Shown: piece after piece, positions 46,441-58,400 of the stretch | Layout of the letters: every line of letters begins with the position of its first letter | Numbering within the stretch: the stretch's first letter is position 1 | Assembly (NCBI RefSeq): GCF_002775205.1 | Contig: NC_036456.1 | Span: 19,923,976 to 19,987,975, forward strand | Source: Xiphophorus maculatus | Taxonomy: Eukaryota; Chordata; Actinopteri; Cyprinodontiformes; Poeciliidae | DNA length: 64,000 nucleotides | Direction of reading: 5' to 3' | Notes under the pieces: generated by a model | The model's input: only the letters and a program-made list of their open reading frames with translations | What the model was told of the DNA's origin: nothing | Database searches by the model: none | Translations under genes and position numbers: made by a program

Positions 46441-47230
46441 AGTGATGCGTATTTGTAGTACAAATCAGCAGCCAATAGCCTCTTGAGTTCCGTTGCTATG
46501 GTAAATAATGGTCTCAGCAGGGTGTGAGCTCTGAGCTCTCAAACACACAAGTGTGTTTGAGCAAACACGTTTTACTGAAAAAAAGCATTGGAAACAAATC
46601 CTTTTTTTTTCGGGAACCGTAATACATATTCGAAAAGCGTTTGGAGCGTATGACAGGCCTATGTGTCTTCTGCGATAGTCCCGAGATTCATATCTGTACC
46701 TCACTCAGAGCATTTACAGCGATGAGAGAAAGAAATGTTGTGCCCAGATCTGAACCGAGATCGGCTCTCACTCTAATTTGAGCAAAAATGAGAAACTTTG
46801 GGTCGCTTAGAGGCAAATTGTGGACAAACCGTAACTGGTACCGACGAGCCGTCTTCACTTTCGAAGAGATCACAGACGTATCTACAAAATGAAATTTGAA
46901 TGGCATTTCTAGGTGAATTTGTGACGACACAGAAAATCCTCAAAAATAGGGTATTTCCAGGATTTTTCCCATTGACTTATAATGGGGTTTTTTTCGTAGT
47001 TTTTTGCGAATTATGTCGCCACGTTAAGCCCAAATCCCACCAAAAGTAATAGCTCCAATGGCGTGAATTTTCTGCACGTTTTGATACCTCATTTGTAGGT
47101 GTGCACCCAGCAGTATGAGCCGCATTAACGGTTACGGAAGAAAAATAAAGAAGAAGAAAGAAACACTTTCTCCGACAATAGTAATAGGTTCCTGCCATTG
47201 CTTTGCATGGCAGGCCCCAATAAGACTTCA
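46441..47230 (+). mobile_element. Unclassified interspersed repeat with terminal hairpin
   Basis: Non-coding, moderately GC-rich. Contains CCCATTGACTTATAATGGGG (46968-46987, itself a near-perfect inverted repeat) and ends in a hairpin CCTGCCAT-TGCTTTGC-ATGGCAGG (47191-47214) followed by CCCCAATAAGAC. Such ends are recalled from several fish repeats. A hairpin near the 3' end would fit Helitron-like elements, but a CTRR terminus was not found. Confidence 0.4.
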
Positions 47231-47815
47231 CAGATACCTGTGAAATCTAAAGTCTCTCTCTCCCAAACTCAATTTATTGCCCTGCAGGAAGATGCTAATT
47301 TTATGGCTCCGTGGTCTGGCCTCACAGCGGGGAGGCCCCATTGAGTGATCTGCATTTTGGCCCCTGTTTGTCTGGTTCAAAATAAGAGTGTTGAATATAC
47401 CTTTTACACATGCCGTAAGATTAACTGTATTAAGCACTGAAAATAATCATTTTTCCTTAACAATAGCTATAAAACCGTCGCCGTGAAGATGTACAACTTG
47501 CTCTGTTTTACCCTGTCTCTGGAACCGAATAATCTAGTGCAAGATACCATGTGTTTTAGTTAGTGATTGTCATTAGCACTGCAACTAAGTAATGAAGTGT
47601 TTTGCCCCCACCCCTTAGAGTTGCAGTGTACTCTGTGATAGGGACTCTGAAAGTAATAAAAAGAGAGGAGCGGACAAATGTATTTTCAGAGCGGTTGGAG
47701 ATTTGTAACTGGAAACACATCTCTATCTGTTCTCCTCGCGAGATCAAAAGAATCTAAGTCTCTTGTCTTTTCTGTTTGTTTAATTTGTCTTTAATAGATG
47801 TCAAACCTGACACAT
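47231..47815 (+). other. Possible LTR-like segment
   Basis: No gene recognised. Features that could belong to an LTR: an AATAAAAAG TATA-like motif at about 47656 and a T-rich, TCTTGTCTTTT-containing stretch immediately before pseudogene fragment D. No partner LTR or target duplication was confirmed. Confidence 0.2.
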
Positions 47816-48089
47816 CTGCTCTTGTCTTATCAGTAACAAACGTTTTCACTGCAGGGCCACAAAGGGTGAGTGGCATCCTTACAAAGAATATAGGGAGATT
47901 TACCCAGACTGGATTATTGTTCCAGATGTGAGCCTTCAGGCTTCAGATTGGAAATATGTGATGGCCAAGTGCAACAAGGATTTTGCTGAAGCATATGATG
48001 CAGAGCCTGCTGACATTCCTGATTCTTGGAAGAGAATCACAAAAGAAGAGGCAGAGATAAGCCTCAAGAAGTCATTCAACATCAAGTGA
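47816..48089 (+). pseudogene. GVIN 3'-terminal fragment (copy D)
   Basis: About 90 codons equivalent to the last part of genes A and B: TSALVLSVTNV-type start, KEYREIYPDW, WKYVMAKCNKDFAEAYDAEP, KKSFNIK-stop. Near its start the frame is shifted relative to A and B (GCAGGGCCACAAAGGGTGAG), and YW before K-Y-V-M has been reduced by a 3-base loss. The 3' flank (48090-48240) also matches the GVIN flank, so the break is on the upstream side only. Remnant of a fourth gene copy. Confidence 0.85.
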
Positions 48090-48389
48090 AATTATAATTC
48101 ATGTTTAGTTTTTTGAACATACAGTAACTGTTTTTTGCATGTAGAGTATTTTGATCCTTTTTTCTTCTTGCTTTAAACCCACCTCATTTACACATGTATT
48201 TTGTCTTGTAGTAAAGACAAAATAAATTGCCGAAGCCTCTTTTGCTATAGCTCCTTACTTCTGTGTTGCACTGAATCTGAAGAAGCCTCTGACTGAAGAT
48301 GCTCTGCCTTCCCTAGACAGTCTCATGAAGAGGATGGTCAGGGTTGTCCATAATTTTCTTGTTCCTATGAAGAATCCTTCTGTGAGGAT
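48090..48389. other. Copy D 3' flank
   Basis: Aligns with the DNA after genes A and B, including an AATAAA at about 48220. Then repeat-like DNA. Confidence 0.5.
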
Positions 48390-48680
48390 TTGGATTTTGT
48401 GTGTCTTTAAAGTTAATTGAGTCTTTGTTGTTGCGTTTTCCCCTTCGTTTCCAGCTGTCCCTCTTTTTCCCCGATTACCCTCTGTGTATTTAACCCTACT
48501 TGTGCCATCTGCCCCTTGTCGAATCCTTGTTGTGTGTATCCCATGAATCTACCTGTTTCTCTGTTCCATGCTTATCCATGCTTCCTGGATTTTGTATATT
48601 TTATCATTAAAATCATAATTTCACACTACAACTTGGGTCCACCGCGTCATTCCTCACTACTACAGTTCCTCAATTCATTA
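48390..48680 (+). mobile_element. Family R1 repeat
   Basis: Same family as 26581-26895: TTTGTGTGTCTTTAAAGTTA, CCCCGATTACCCTCTGTGTA, TTTAACCCTACTTGTGCC, and a tail around TTTTATCATTAAAATCATAA. Confidence 0.65.
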
Positions 48681-50246
48681 CACCTTCTTTGCATAATCAT
48701 CTCCAGAGGTTCCAACTTCATCTCCCGAACAGAACCAGCCATCTTTATCAGGCTTTTGAGCTTTTTAAGGTTGGCTCTTTTGCTGCTGTAGACCCTTGTT
48801 GCATCAATTCATTGTTATGCTAATTGTGATAAATGTCTTTGTATGTTTTTGCATTAATAAAGTTGTATTGTTCTCATCAAAAGTGTAACAACTCCGACTA
48901 AACACCAATTAAACCACAGCAAATTGATGAGAGGGAGACGTGTAGCAAGATTGAGCATTTACTGTCGACTTCCACGTATCATAAGCTGGGTGAAAACTGT
49001 AAACAGAACAAACAATACAAACTTAGTTATGTGTCCGAAGAAACTTACAGTACATACATAAACTCTGCAGTTATATGCAATCCACTATGAATGGTTAAAC
49101 AAGAATATCCGCCGCCATAACTAAACATTAACATCTTCGTAAAATAATATTTGATACATCTTGCACAACATGTATGTTATCAGAAAATAACACTTACAGC
49201 ATTGCTTCGCCTTAATTTCTCGCGGATGGCACAGGATTAAATGCTGAAGACACAACACATTCAGCCATGCTTGCTGCAGCTCACGGAGAAAACCGGAAAT
49301 GACCAAACAGAAAGTCCGTGGCAGACAACACAGTAATTCTTCAAAATAAAGGCCTTCGCACTTATTGCGATTACAAATAACTTACAATGGCATTAACACA
49401 ATATCCATAAACTATTAAAAAAAATGCTGTCAAAGCAGCACAAAAGTACACTGACTTTTATCAGCTGCTTTAGTAAAAAGCAGCTGATCTATGCTTTTTA
49501 CTAAAATATAAAACAAATGCAGAGCTCCTCAAGCATCAGCTATAGTTGAAAAACCATTTTCTAAAATAAGTAATAAAATACAACTTCTTGTTCTCCACGC
49601 CTAAGAAAATACTTATTATAAGTCATCCTCAATCGTTTTTCTTTTTTGTTGAAACGTCTGCAGTTTTCACTTGAACAATTTCATTATGGTAAATATTACA
49701 TGTTTTGGATTAACTTGGATTTGACCAAATTTCCAGATACTAACAGTCTTTGTCAGCCTGAAAACAATGTTATTCAATTTAACATTGTTTTTCTGCAGTA
49801 CACTGAAGACCAGTAGTGTGGTAAAATATGCTGCACACTGGCAGCTCTACCTTGGTCAGTTTTTGGTCAACAACAAACCTGGACAATTTTTGAATCTGGT
49901 CGAGAAGTTGTATAAGACAGTGGAAGTGTTTGGTACTAAAATTTAAATCAGCAGTGAACCATAAATCCTGCTGGACTCTTTGCTTGCACATCAAGGTGGA
50001 AGCCACATCTCTCAGGAAGACAAAAAGACCTTTGACCTTTTCAAAATCTCAACAATAGAGCTTGTCAGCAAAGATAAATTGTCAAAATGCCAGTGATGTT
50101 TTTTAAATAAATAATGAACCTGGATCACTGTGGTCACTGTGAATATGTTGAGTCTCTTCAAGTCATAGAATAAAAGTCAAAAGGTCAAAACTAATTTAAG
50201 TCAAAGCTGGAGGAGTTAAAGGATTTTTACAAACCCTTAGGAGTTG
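48681..50246. other. Spacer and start of gene B upstream duplication
   Basis: No gene recognised. From about 49955 the DNA matches 29375 onward and 52117 onward ('accataaatcctgctggact'), so the GVIN upstream duplications begin here. Confidence 0.45.
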
Positions 50247-52403
50247 TTGCACAGATGGCCAGAGATGATGAATATTATGGACTTATCAAGAACTGTAGTT
50301 TATCAGCAAAACAATCACAGTTGTTGAGATCATGTATATTTGGGCCATTTTGTTTTTATCCTTCCAACAAGTCACAGATGTATCATAGTTAACAATTTCC
50401 ACATTTCAAAGCTGTAGTGGAAGTTTTGGTTCATTGCTAGTCTACAAATAAATGCGATATTAATCTGTATCAGATTATTGGGAACAAAGCTGATATATCG
50501 GAATGGTTTAAAAAACACCAAAACAATGGTTGTAAAGTAGCGAGTATAAATTGGACCAAGTATATTTTAATAATCTTATGACTGAGGCCTTTTTATCAGC
50601 AGCACAACTCTTCTGTAAATTCAGCAAGTTTGCCTGTTCCAGTTATAAATGACCTTGATGACAGAGTCAATTAGATTCAACCACAAACAAAAATCAAAAG
50701 CTAAAGTTGATGTTAGTGAACTGATGCAGGTTTCCTGAAGCGTAGAAACCGATCTGTGAAATACTTGAAAGCAGAGTCACAAATTAGTAGAATAATCTCA
50801 ATGAGGAAGTTAATTATCAAGCTTTCATTCTGAAGTCAAGACATCTGTTAAGAAGGAAGATCATACCATTGATTGTGTTGGGGATTTACCCCAGACCCAT
50901 GGAGGAAAAGGACTGAACTGCAAACAGAACAAGGAACTGGTAAATATCTCTGAATGCACAGCTTTACCTCAGTGGTATGATGAGAATCTAGGAAGGAGGA
51001 AATTCAACAAAACTGGGCGTCAAACTGATATCATAGATAAACTCACTGTAGATCAGAATGTTTCCTCTTATGCAGTGAAGTAAGAAATGAGGAAACACAA
51101 GAACATTTTGATCTTGATGGCTGAGTAAAAACTGCATCTCCAATAAATAATATTGGATCCAAAGTAAAGTTCAGCCTACTGTTTGTGAATCTAGTGTTCA
51201 TACTGGCTCAAAAGTAAAACCAGCTGCTGGTCAATCCTCCAACGCCACGTCGCACCACAGACTGATCAGGAACTAACTGATGCTCTAATCCAGGTCCAAG
51301 TAAAAATCCCTCAGGAGAACATCAGGCATCTCATCAGGAACATGGCCAGATGTTGTCTGGAGGTCACACACACATGGAGGCCACACACACATGGAGGTCA
51401 CACACACATGGAGGCCACACACACATGGAGGCCACACACACATGGAGGCCACACACACTACTGAGCCTCATTTAGACTGAGGAATATTGACTGAATCAAT
51501 CTGTCATGTTGTTTTAAACTTTCATAGAGAGCATGAGTCCAAATCCAGATTTCCAAAATGAAATAATGTTTATTTACATTGATCATTTTTGTGTTATTTT
51601 TTGTTTTCACTGTGATAATAATAAAGATTTTCAATTAGAACAATTAATTCATTGAGATCTATAATGTTATTTTAGTGTTGACTTGAATTTTGTGTGCAGT
51701 GTATAAAATTGTGTTTGCATAGTTCCAAACATTTTCTTTTATGTTCTCATCATTGTACAATTGAGGATTTGTGAATAAATGACAAACTCCAAACCTGACA
51801 TGACTTAAAATCAATTGAACTCTGAGCTGAAGGTGTTACAGCAGCATTATAAAAGTCTTAGAGAGTGGTGTGTCTTATTTTATTGATCACATGGCCAAAG
51901 ATAATGAGTATGATGGATCAACGTCTAGTTTGTCTAAAACTATAAAGTACAAAATATTTTTTTAAAAAAACAAGCTGTTATGCACTTTTAAGGATGTACT
52001 ATGAAGTTAGAAGTGACACAGACAAACCTCATGATGTAAATGTGAAAAAGAACTTAAGTCCATCTTGAAGAAAATGGATTCATGCTGGTGGAAACATTTC
52101 ATGGCACTCAGTCCAGTGGACCATAAATCCTGCTGGACTCTATGGCTGCACATCAAGGAGGAAAACACATCTCTCAGGAAGACAAAAAGACCTTTGACCT
52201 TTTCATGATCTCAACAATAGGGTTTGTCAGCAAAGACAAATTGTCAAAATGGGAATGATAGTGTTGTTAAGTAAATAATGTCAGTGTGAATATGTTGAGT
52301 TTTATTAAGTCATAGAATAAAAGTCAAAAGGTGAAAACTGATTGGAGTCAGAGATGGAGGAGTTAAAGGAGCATTACAAAGCCTTAGAGAGAGGAGTTGT
52401 TGT
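50247..52403 (+). repeat. Segmental duplication, 5' flank of gene B
   Basis: GVIN upstream unit copy 4 (50247-50950), followed by the segment nearly identical to 27952-29660, including the five-copy 17-bp minisatellite (51373-51458). Unit copy 5 follows at 52404-52925. Confidence 0.9.
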
Positions 52404-53160
52404 ACAGACGGCCAGAGATGATGAATATTATTACAATGATAATAATAATTAGTCCATTAATAAAAGGATCTCAAAATGTGTCAGACTGTTGGGGATTAAA
52501 AACAACAAAATAATAGTTTTAATGCAGCTGGTTTGATTTCAACAAATTATATTTTAATAATCATGTACAAACAAATCTCTTCTGTAAATTAATTAAGTTT
52601 ACCTGTTTTAATTATGAATTACCTTGATGATAGAGTCAGGTAGAGTCAATTAAAGAACAAAAACCAAAAGCTAATGCTGATGGTATTGAATTGATGCAGG
52701 TTTCCTGCTTTGCATAACAAACCTCAGGTGAAAGTATCGGTATGCCAAGTAGTGGAAACCAGAGTTACAAATTAATAGAATAATTTCAATGAGGAAGCCT
52801 GCATTCTTGAGTTTGGAAACCTGTTAAGAAGGAAGAACATACCATTTATTGTGTTGGGGATTTACCCCAGGACAATGGAGGAAAAGAAATGAACTGAATA
52901 CAGAACAAGGAACTGGTAAAAAAAAAATTCAAGAAAAACATTTTGCAGTAATTAAAATAAAGCAATGGTAACCTGGGTAAAGCTGCTGTAAGCAGTATTA
53001 TGTGACATGTCTCATTCATAATAATTTTACACTTGACATATTGTTGCAATAATGATATATATATTTTTTTTTACATTTTATTGTTCTTTTCTTTTTTGTC
53101 TTGAGCTTTGATTTCTGAAAACTGTCAAATTCTGACATAAAACAACTCGATGCTGTAAGT

Positions 53161-53384
53161 CAGGGGTGGGCAATCCTGGTCCTCGAGGGCCGGTGTCCTG
53201 CAACCCTTATATGTCTCCCTGGTTCAACACACTTGAATACAATAGGCGAATCACCTCCTAAGTGCAGTTAAGTTTTCCAGAGTCCTGCTAATGACCTCAT
53301 TATTTGACTCAGGTGTGTTGAAGTAGAGATACGTCTGAAAGTTGCAGGAGACCGGCCCTTGAGGTCTGGAGTTGCCCATCCCTG
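53161..53384. mobile_element. hAT MITE, 224 bp, with target duplication
   Basis: Ends CAGGGGTGGGCAATCCTGG and the reverse complement at the right (CCATCCCTG). Flanks CTGTAAGT (53153-53160) and CTATAAGT (53385-53392) are an 8-bp target duplication with one change. Paralogous copy C keeps the unfilled site, CTATAAGT once, at 18901-18908. Confidence 0.93.
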
Positions 53385-53447
53385 CTATAAGTGATGATCA
53401 TGTCCTTAACTGTAAACAGATTAGATCCAGTTGTGTCACTTAAATCC

Positions 53448-53552
53448 AAAAGTGAAAGTAGAATCAAGGATATAAAAGGAGTCGGCTGCTGTCCAGCTCT
53501 CAGACTGAACTGCTGCTCTACAGAATCGCTACACTACAGAACTTCTTTCAAG
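53448..53552 (+). promoter_or_regulatory. Gene B promoter and non-coding exon 1
   Basis: Practically identical to the gene A promoter: AAAAGTGAAAGT at 53448-53459, TATAAAAGG at 53471-53479, non-coding exon ending TTCAAG at 53552 and the GC donor consensus GCAAGT. The MITE 64 bases upstream of the IRF-like motif is specific to this copy. Confidence 0.65.
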
Positions 53553-53631
53553 GCAAGTGTTTTGATTATGTTAATAAAGCATCTCTTCATAAAGGTTAAT
53601 TCACTTATATAACTGAATATACTTTTTTTGT

Positions 53632-53633
<2 letters not shown>

Positions 53634-53662
<29 letters not shown>
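53634..53662. repeat. (TA)n microsatellite
   Basis: About 14 TA units, in the first intron of gene B, at the point where alignment with gene A is interrupted. Confidence 0.95.
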
Positions 53663-53666
<4 letters not shown>

Positions 53667-54815
53667 GGCAAAAGGTTGAAAAGTTCACGGGGGGCAAATA
53701 CTTCCTCAAGGTTCTGTATGTGATCAGGCAAAATGGGAAAATTTACCTAATTTAAATAAAACATGCAAAATATTTGCAGGCACAATACAGCAGATAGTCA
53801 AAAGAACAACTGAAAAACCTGCAATCAGTTAAATAATATTTAACAGTAACATTCACTGTACCCCAAGTAATGCATGAGTCAAATCAATCTCAAAACACTG
53901 CCTATATTAAATTCTGTCAAAGTAAAATGCAGGTTGCATCAAAATAAACAATCAAAAAATTACTAAATCAGAACTTTCTGAGAGCATGGCTAGCTGACTA
54001 ATGCTGGTTCTGATTGGTTGTTTCTGACCTAGCTGAGTAATTCTGCAGAATGCAAGAAGGAGGCAGAGGAGATTATTTTTTTTATTTCACAGATTATCTG
54101 TTTTATGTTAGGACATAAAGGTTTATGTAAAATCTTTTTTGTTTAAGTTACATTCTGCAGCTTCAAGCAGATGTTCGGTGTGAGAGTTCACTGCTGGGTG
54201 GAGTTTAAACGGTGTTACATCTGTGAAATATTACTACCAATTCTAACTCGTTGACTCAAATTATTTTTTGGGTTACTTGCTTAGCTTTCTGACCATTATG
54301 ATCTTCCGGGTGAATATTTGTAGCTGTGAGCTGTTTTACCTTTTGCCTGGCTGCTCCGGATGTCCTTTTTGTCCTGCATCGAGCCTCGATGCTGCCATAC
54401 ACTTTGTCAAGTGTTTGTTTTTTAATGTCATATTAGATTTGTTGTGTTAATGCATTTTGACCTGCTTCACCCCCGAGGTATTTCTCCGTCACTAAACGCA
54501 CGCGTCTCCATTCACTGAGTGTTGAAGTTCCTCATCACATTGTTTAGGATTTGGTGTCGCGCGCTTATGCAGTGTGAAGGAAAGAGGAGACGAACTGCAC
54601 TGGCAGGCTGAGAAAGAAACGTATAAGTGATTGGTTTTAGTGATCAGCATACCTGTCAAGTCTCCCATTTTGGCCGAGAGACTACCGTTGAAGTTGGGAG
54701 TTTTTTCAGCAGTGTTACATTGTTTCTCCACCATTAGCACGAGTGCATCGCACAACAATCTTGAGCTTTAGTACAGACTGTGCAAGGGAAGGGTGTGAGC
54801 AGCGCACACACAAGC
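53663..54815. other. Gene B intron segment absent from gene A
   Basis: About 1.15 kb with no counterpart at the same place in gene A. Begins with the end of a DNA-transposon-like repeat (GGCAAATACTTCCTCAAGG) and includes a CpG-richer part at 54460-54600 and a repeat-like piece CATACCTGTCAAGTCTCCCA (54650). No coding sequence recognised. Confidence 0.5.
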
Positions 54816-55361
54816 TAGATTGACAGCGCTACAATCTTCCTTCTGGATTTGATTGGTGGTTTCTGACTGTGCATTTCTACAGTTGGACCACTGGAGGGAG
54901 CCAGAGGACTTTGATGTTTTCAGAGATTATCTGTTGCTTGTTTGACAGTTTTAAAAAATATGAAATAAATAATTTTTTATTAAAGTTACTGCAGCTTTTA
55001 ATGTTTCTGCAGAAATAATACACCAAAATATCTTAAAGGGTGTCAGAATATTTTAGAGACATCAGAAGCCAGAAAGACATTAACATGTTTTAAACCTTGC
55101 AGTGACCTCTATGACCTCTTAGCATTGAAGATGATCAGCTTTTAAAGAAAGGTGGAGATGATCACACCTTGAATGTGAGGTTTGTTGGGTCTAGAAAGTC
55201 TTTTAGGCGTTAAGTGTTTTAATAAAGATTAATGGGTTTTCTACAGGCAGTCATGCCTAAAAAAACAACATTCAACTGGCCATCAATAAATATTTCATAA
55301 ATATTAGGGAAGTTATTAATGCTGAGTTGTTGTTTTTTTCCCCACACAGCCTGATCCATTC

Positions 55362-55440
55362 ATGTGGAGACAGTAGGGCACAAAATCTGCAGTTAACCTT
55401 CGCATCTTCCCAACACCTGATGGTAAAATGGACATCTTGA
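55362..55440 (+). promoter_or_regulatory. Two upstream ORFs in gene B leader
   Basis: uORF1 55362-55376 (M-W-R-Q-stop) and uORF2 55420-55440 (six codons then TGA), the latter overlapping the main ATG at 55428. Same arrangement as in gene A and in pseudogene C. The exon begins after the acceptor at 55349. Confidence 0.7.
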
Positions 55441-58400
55441 CTCTGATCTATATCTGTATGGTATACATCGCATTACTACTGATAGGTCAAGTCAAATCTC
55501 GTAAACCCCCGGAGCGAACCCGTCAGAATTCAAAAGAAAGTCCAACAGAAGGATCAGGTATGCCTGCTGCAAAACCTGCACACATTTGTGAATACAGTCA
55601 ACAAAAGTCAAAGAAGAGTACAACATGTTTAAAACCAACTCTAAACAAACATACATTAAAATGGAAGCAAATGAACTTTGATTTACAAAAACTTTTTAAA
55701 ATTAAGATTAGCTGAAAGAGTTGAATTATAAATGCTGAGGAAACTGGAAGTAATAAATTAGTAATTTCTTAGTGTAAGATAATTTCTGCACTTTAGGCAA
55801 AAACTGGTGGAGGCTTACCCTAAAATATTTTCTGCTGTAAATGCAGCAAAAGATGCCTGATGAAAGTACTGACTTGGGAGGCTTAATGTCAGTAAAATGA
55901 GAATTTTTCAATTATTTTGAAAAATTACATTGTAATTGAAAAATAATTGTGAAAAATTAAATTCACAATGTTTAATTATTAATAATTAAACATTGTTATT
56001 GTACGAGGTGCTCTCCCCTCCACTTCAGAGAGGCTAACACTCTCTCCCTCTGCAGTAATCAGCCTTCCTCTCTTAAATCTTTGTGATATCCGACAACTGG
56101 TTATGAGACCATGAGTGTTGGTTTACAGACACAAATAAAAGCCAAAACATTTTGTCTTATTTTTCTTTCAGAGATAAACAGTCAGCATGAGTGTGATAAT
56201 AAAGAGTCCGATCCCACAACGAAGGTAGAGGAACACTGTAATGTCCAAAATATAGTAAAATAATCGAGTCATCAATCTATCTATATGTGACACTTAAGCT
56301 ATATATGTTTTGCTATTTATCATAAGGGAACCAGCACTGGAGAAGAATCTGAGACTCTTAATGGAGAGACAAGAGAGGAACCTTCATCAACATCTGCTGA
56401 GTCTGATGACAAGCCAAAGGATGGAACAGATGGTGAAGGTCAGTAAAATTAATTTAAAATTAAATCAGAGTGCAAGAATGTTAGAAAAACAATGTCTGAC
56501 ATTCATTTGTTCATTTTCATAGAATTTTTATTCATCATTTCCTTTGTCAGATTCAAGTTATTTCTGTCACCATTGTGGTTTTTATTATATTAACAAAGGA
56601 GTTCCAACAATTTTGTCAGTGTGTATGTTTATGTTATTTCAGATGTAAACACAGTGATCAGAGAATATTTGGGGTTTTTAGAATCAACTATAGATTTCAT
56701 ATAAATTTTTGAATTTGAGTCCACATTAGAAAAAATTGAAAACAAGGTTTATAGTTTTACCCTAAAATATTTTGTGCTGTAAATGCAGCAAACGATGCCT
56801 GATGAAAGTACTGACTTGGGAGGCTTAATGTCAGTAAAAAGGAGAATTTATCAGGTTTATATTTATGAATAATTAAACATTGTTATTGTACGAGGTGCTC
56901 TCCCGTCCACTTCTGAGATACTAACACTCTCCCTCTGCAGTAATCAGCCTTCCTCTCTTAAATCTTTGTGATATTCGACAACTGGTTATGAGACCATGAG
57001 TGTTGGTTTACACACAGAAATAAAAGCCAAAACATTTTGTCTTATTCTTTCAGAGACAATCAGTCTTCTCCTTGTTTGAGATAAAAGGTTTAGAGAGATG
57101 GCCGGGGTCTTGGTAGATTTGCATTGTTCTGATACTCCTTCCATTTCAATATGATCGCTTGCACAGTGATCCTTGAGATGTTTAAACATTAAAAATCCAC
57201 AATTCATCAGAAAGTAGCAAAAATATTCTCAAATTATCAGGTGTATATGTATAATTATATTCCTTTGTTAATAGATACTTATTAATGGGAAAATAACAAT
57301 TTTTACCATGTCGACTGACCATATAAAACTAATTAAAAATGTATTCTATGATAACTAGGGCTGCACAGTGGTGTAGTTGGTAGCACAGTGCCTTGCAGCA
57401 AGAAGGTCCTGGGTTCGATTCCCAGCTGGGGTCTTTCTGCATGTTTGTTTGCATGTTCTCCCTGTGCATGTGTGGGTTCTCTCCGGGTTCTCCGGCTTCC
57501 TCCCACAGCCCAAAAACATGACTGTCAGGTTAATTGGTCTCTCTCTCTAAATTCTCCCTAGGTGTGTGTGTGCTTGGTTGTTTGTCCTGTCTTTGTGTTG
57601 CCCTGCGACAGACTGGCGACCTGTCCAGGGTGTACCCTGCCTCTCGCCTGGAACGTAGCTGGAGATAGGCACCAGCAACCCTCCCGACACCATTAGGGAC
57701 AAAGGTTGAACATAAAATGGATGGATCTATGATAACTAAATAAATATAGTTATTCTATGTCTAAGTGACCAAAATATATCCGCAAGGTCACTGTGAGCAT
57801 TTGGGTTTTTGTGTGTCTTTATTGGTTAATTTAGTCCCTGTGTTTTCATGTTTTGCCCCTGATTGATCCCAGCTGTTCCTGTTTTTCCAGGAAAGTAATA
57901 TGTGCTCTCTGTTTATTCAGGTAATATTGTTGCTTTTCACATTCCTGTTTTTACTGGTACAACCCCACTGAGTCAACACTTTGTAGAATCACATTGTGGG
58001 ATGTTTCTTCAACCTTTTCATAGCTGAAACCTAACAAATCCACATAAAAAAAAATTGTTTGCTATTTTGTGTTGATCCATTCCACAAAATCCCAGTGAAA
58101 CACTTTGAAATTTGTGGTTGTTCTGTGACTAAATTAAAAAAACAAAAGATAAATGGATCTTACTGCTTTTGGACGGACCTACTGTTGACATTAACATTTA
58201 AAAGATATAATTATTTTGGATTTAAATGACAGAAGGATGATAAATGGCTTTATGTTGAACAGGGCCCGACTTGAAGACGCTTTTGGAGGATCTGGGATTG
58301 GATCAGTTCTACAAGGACAAGCTGTCACTCAGTAACATACTGGAGATCAATGAGAAGACCAACAATGATGAGCCTCCAAAGTGTAAATCTGATCTTCCAT

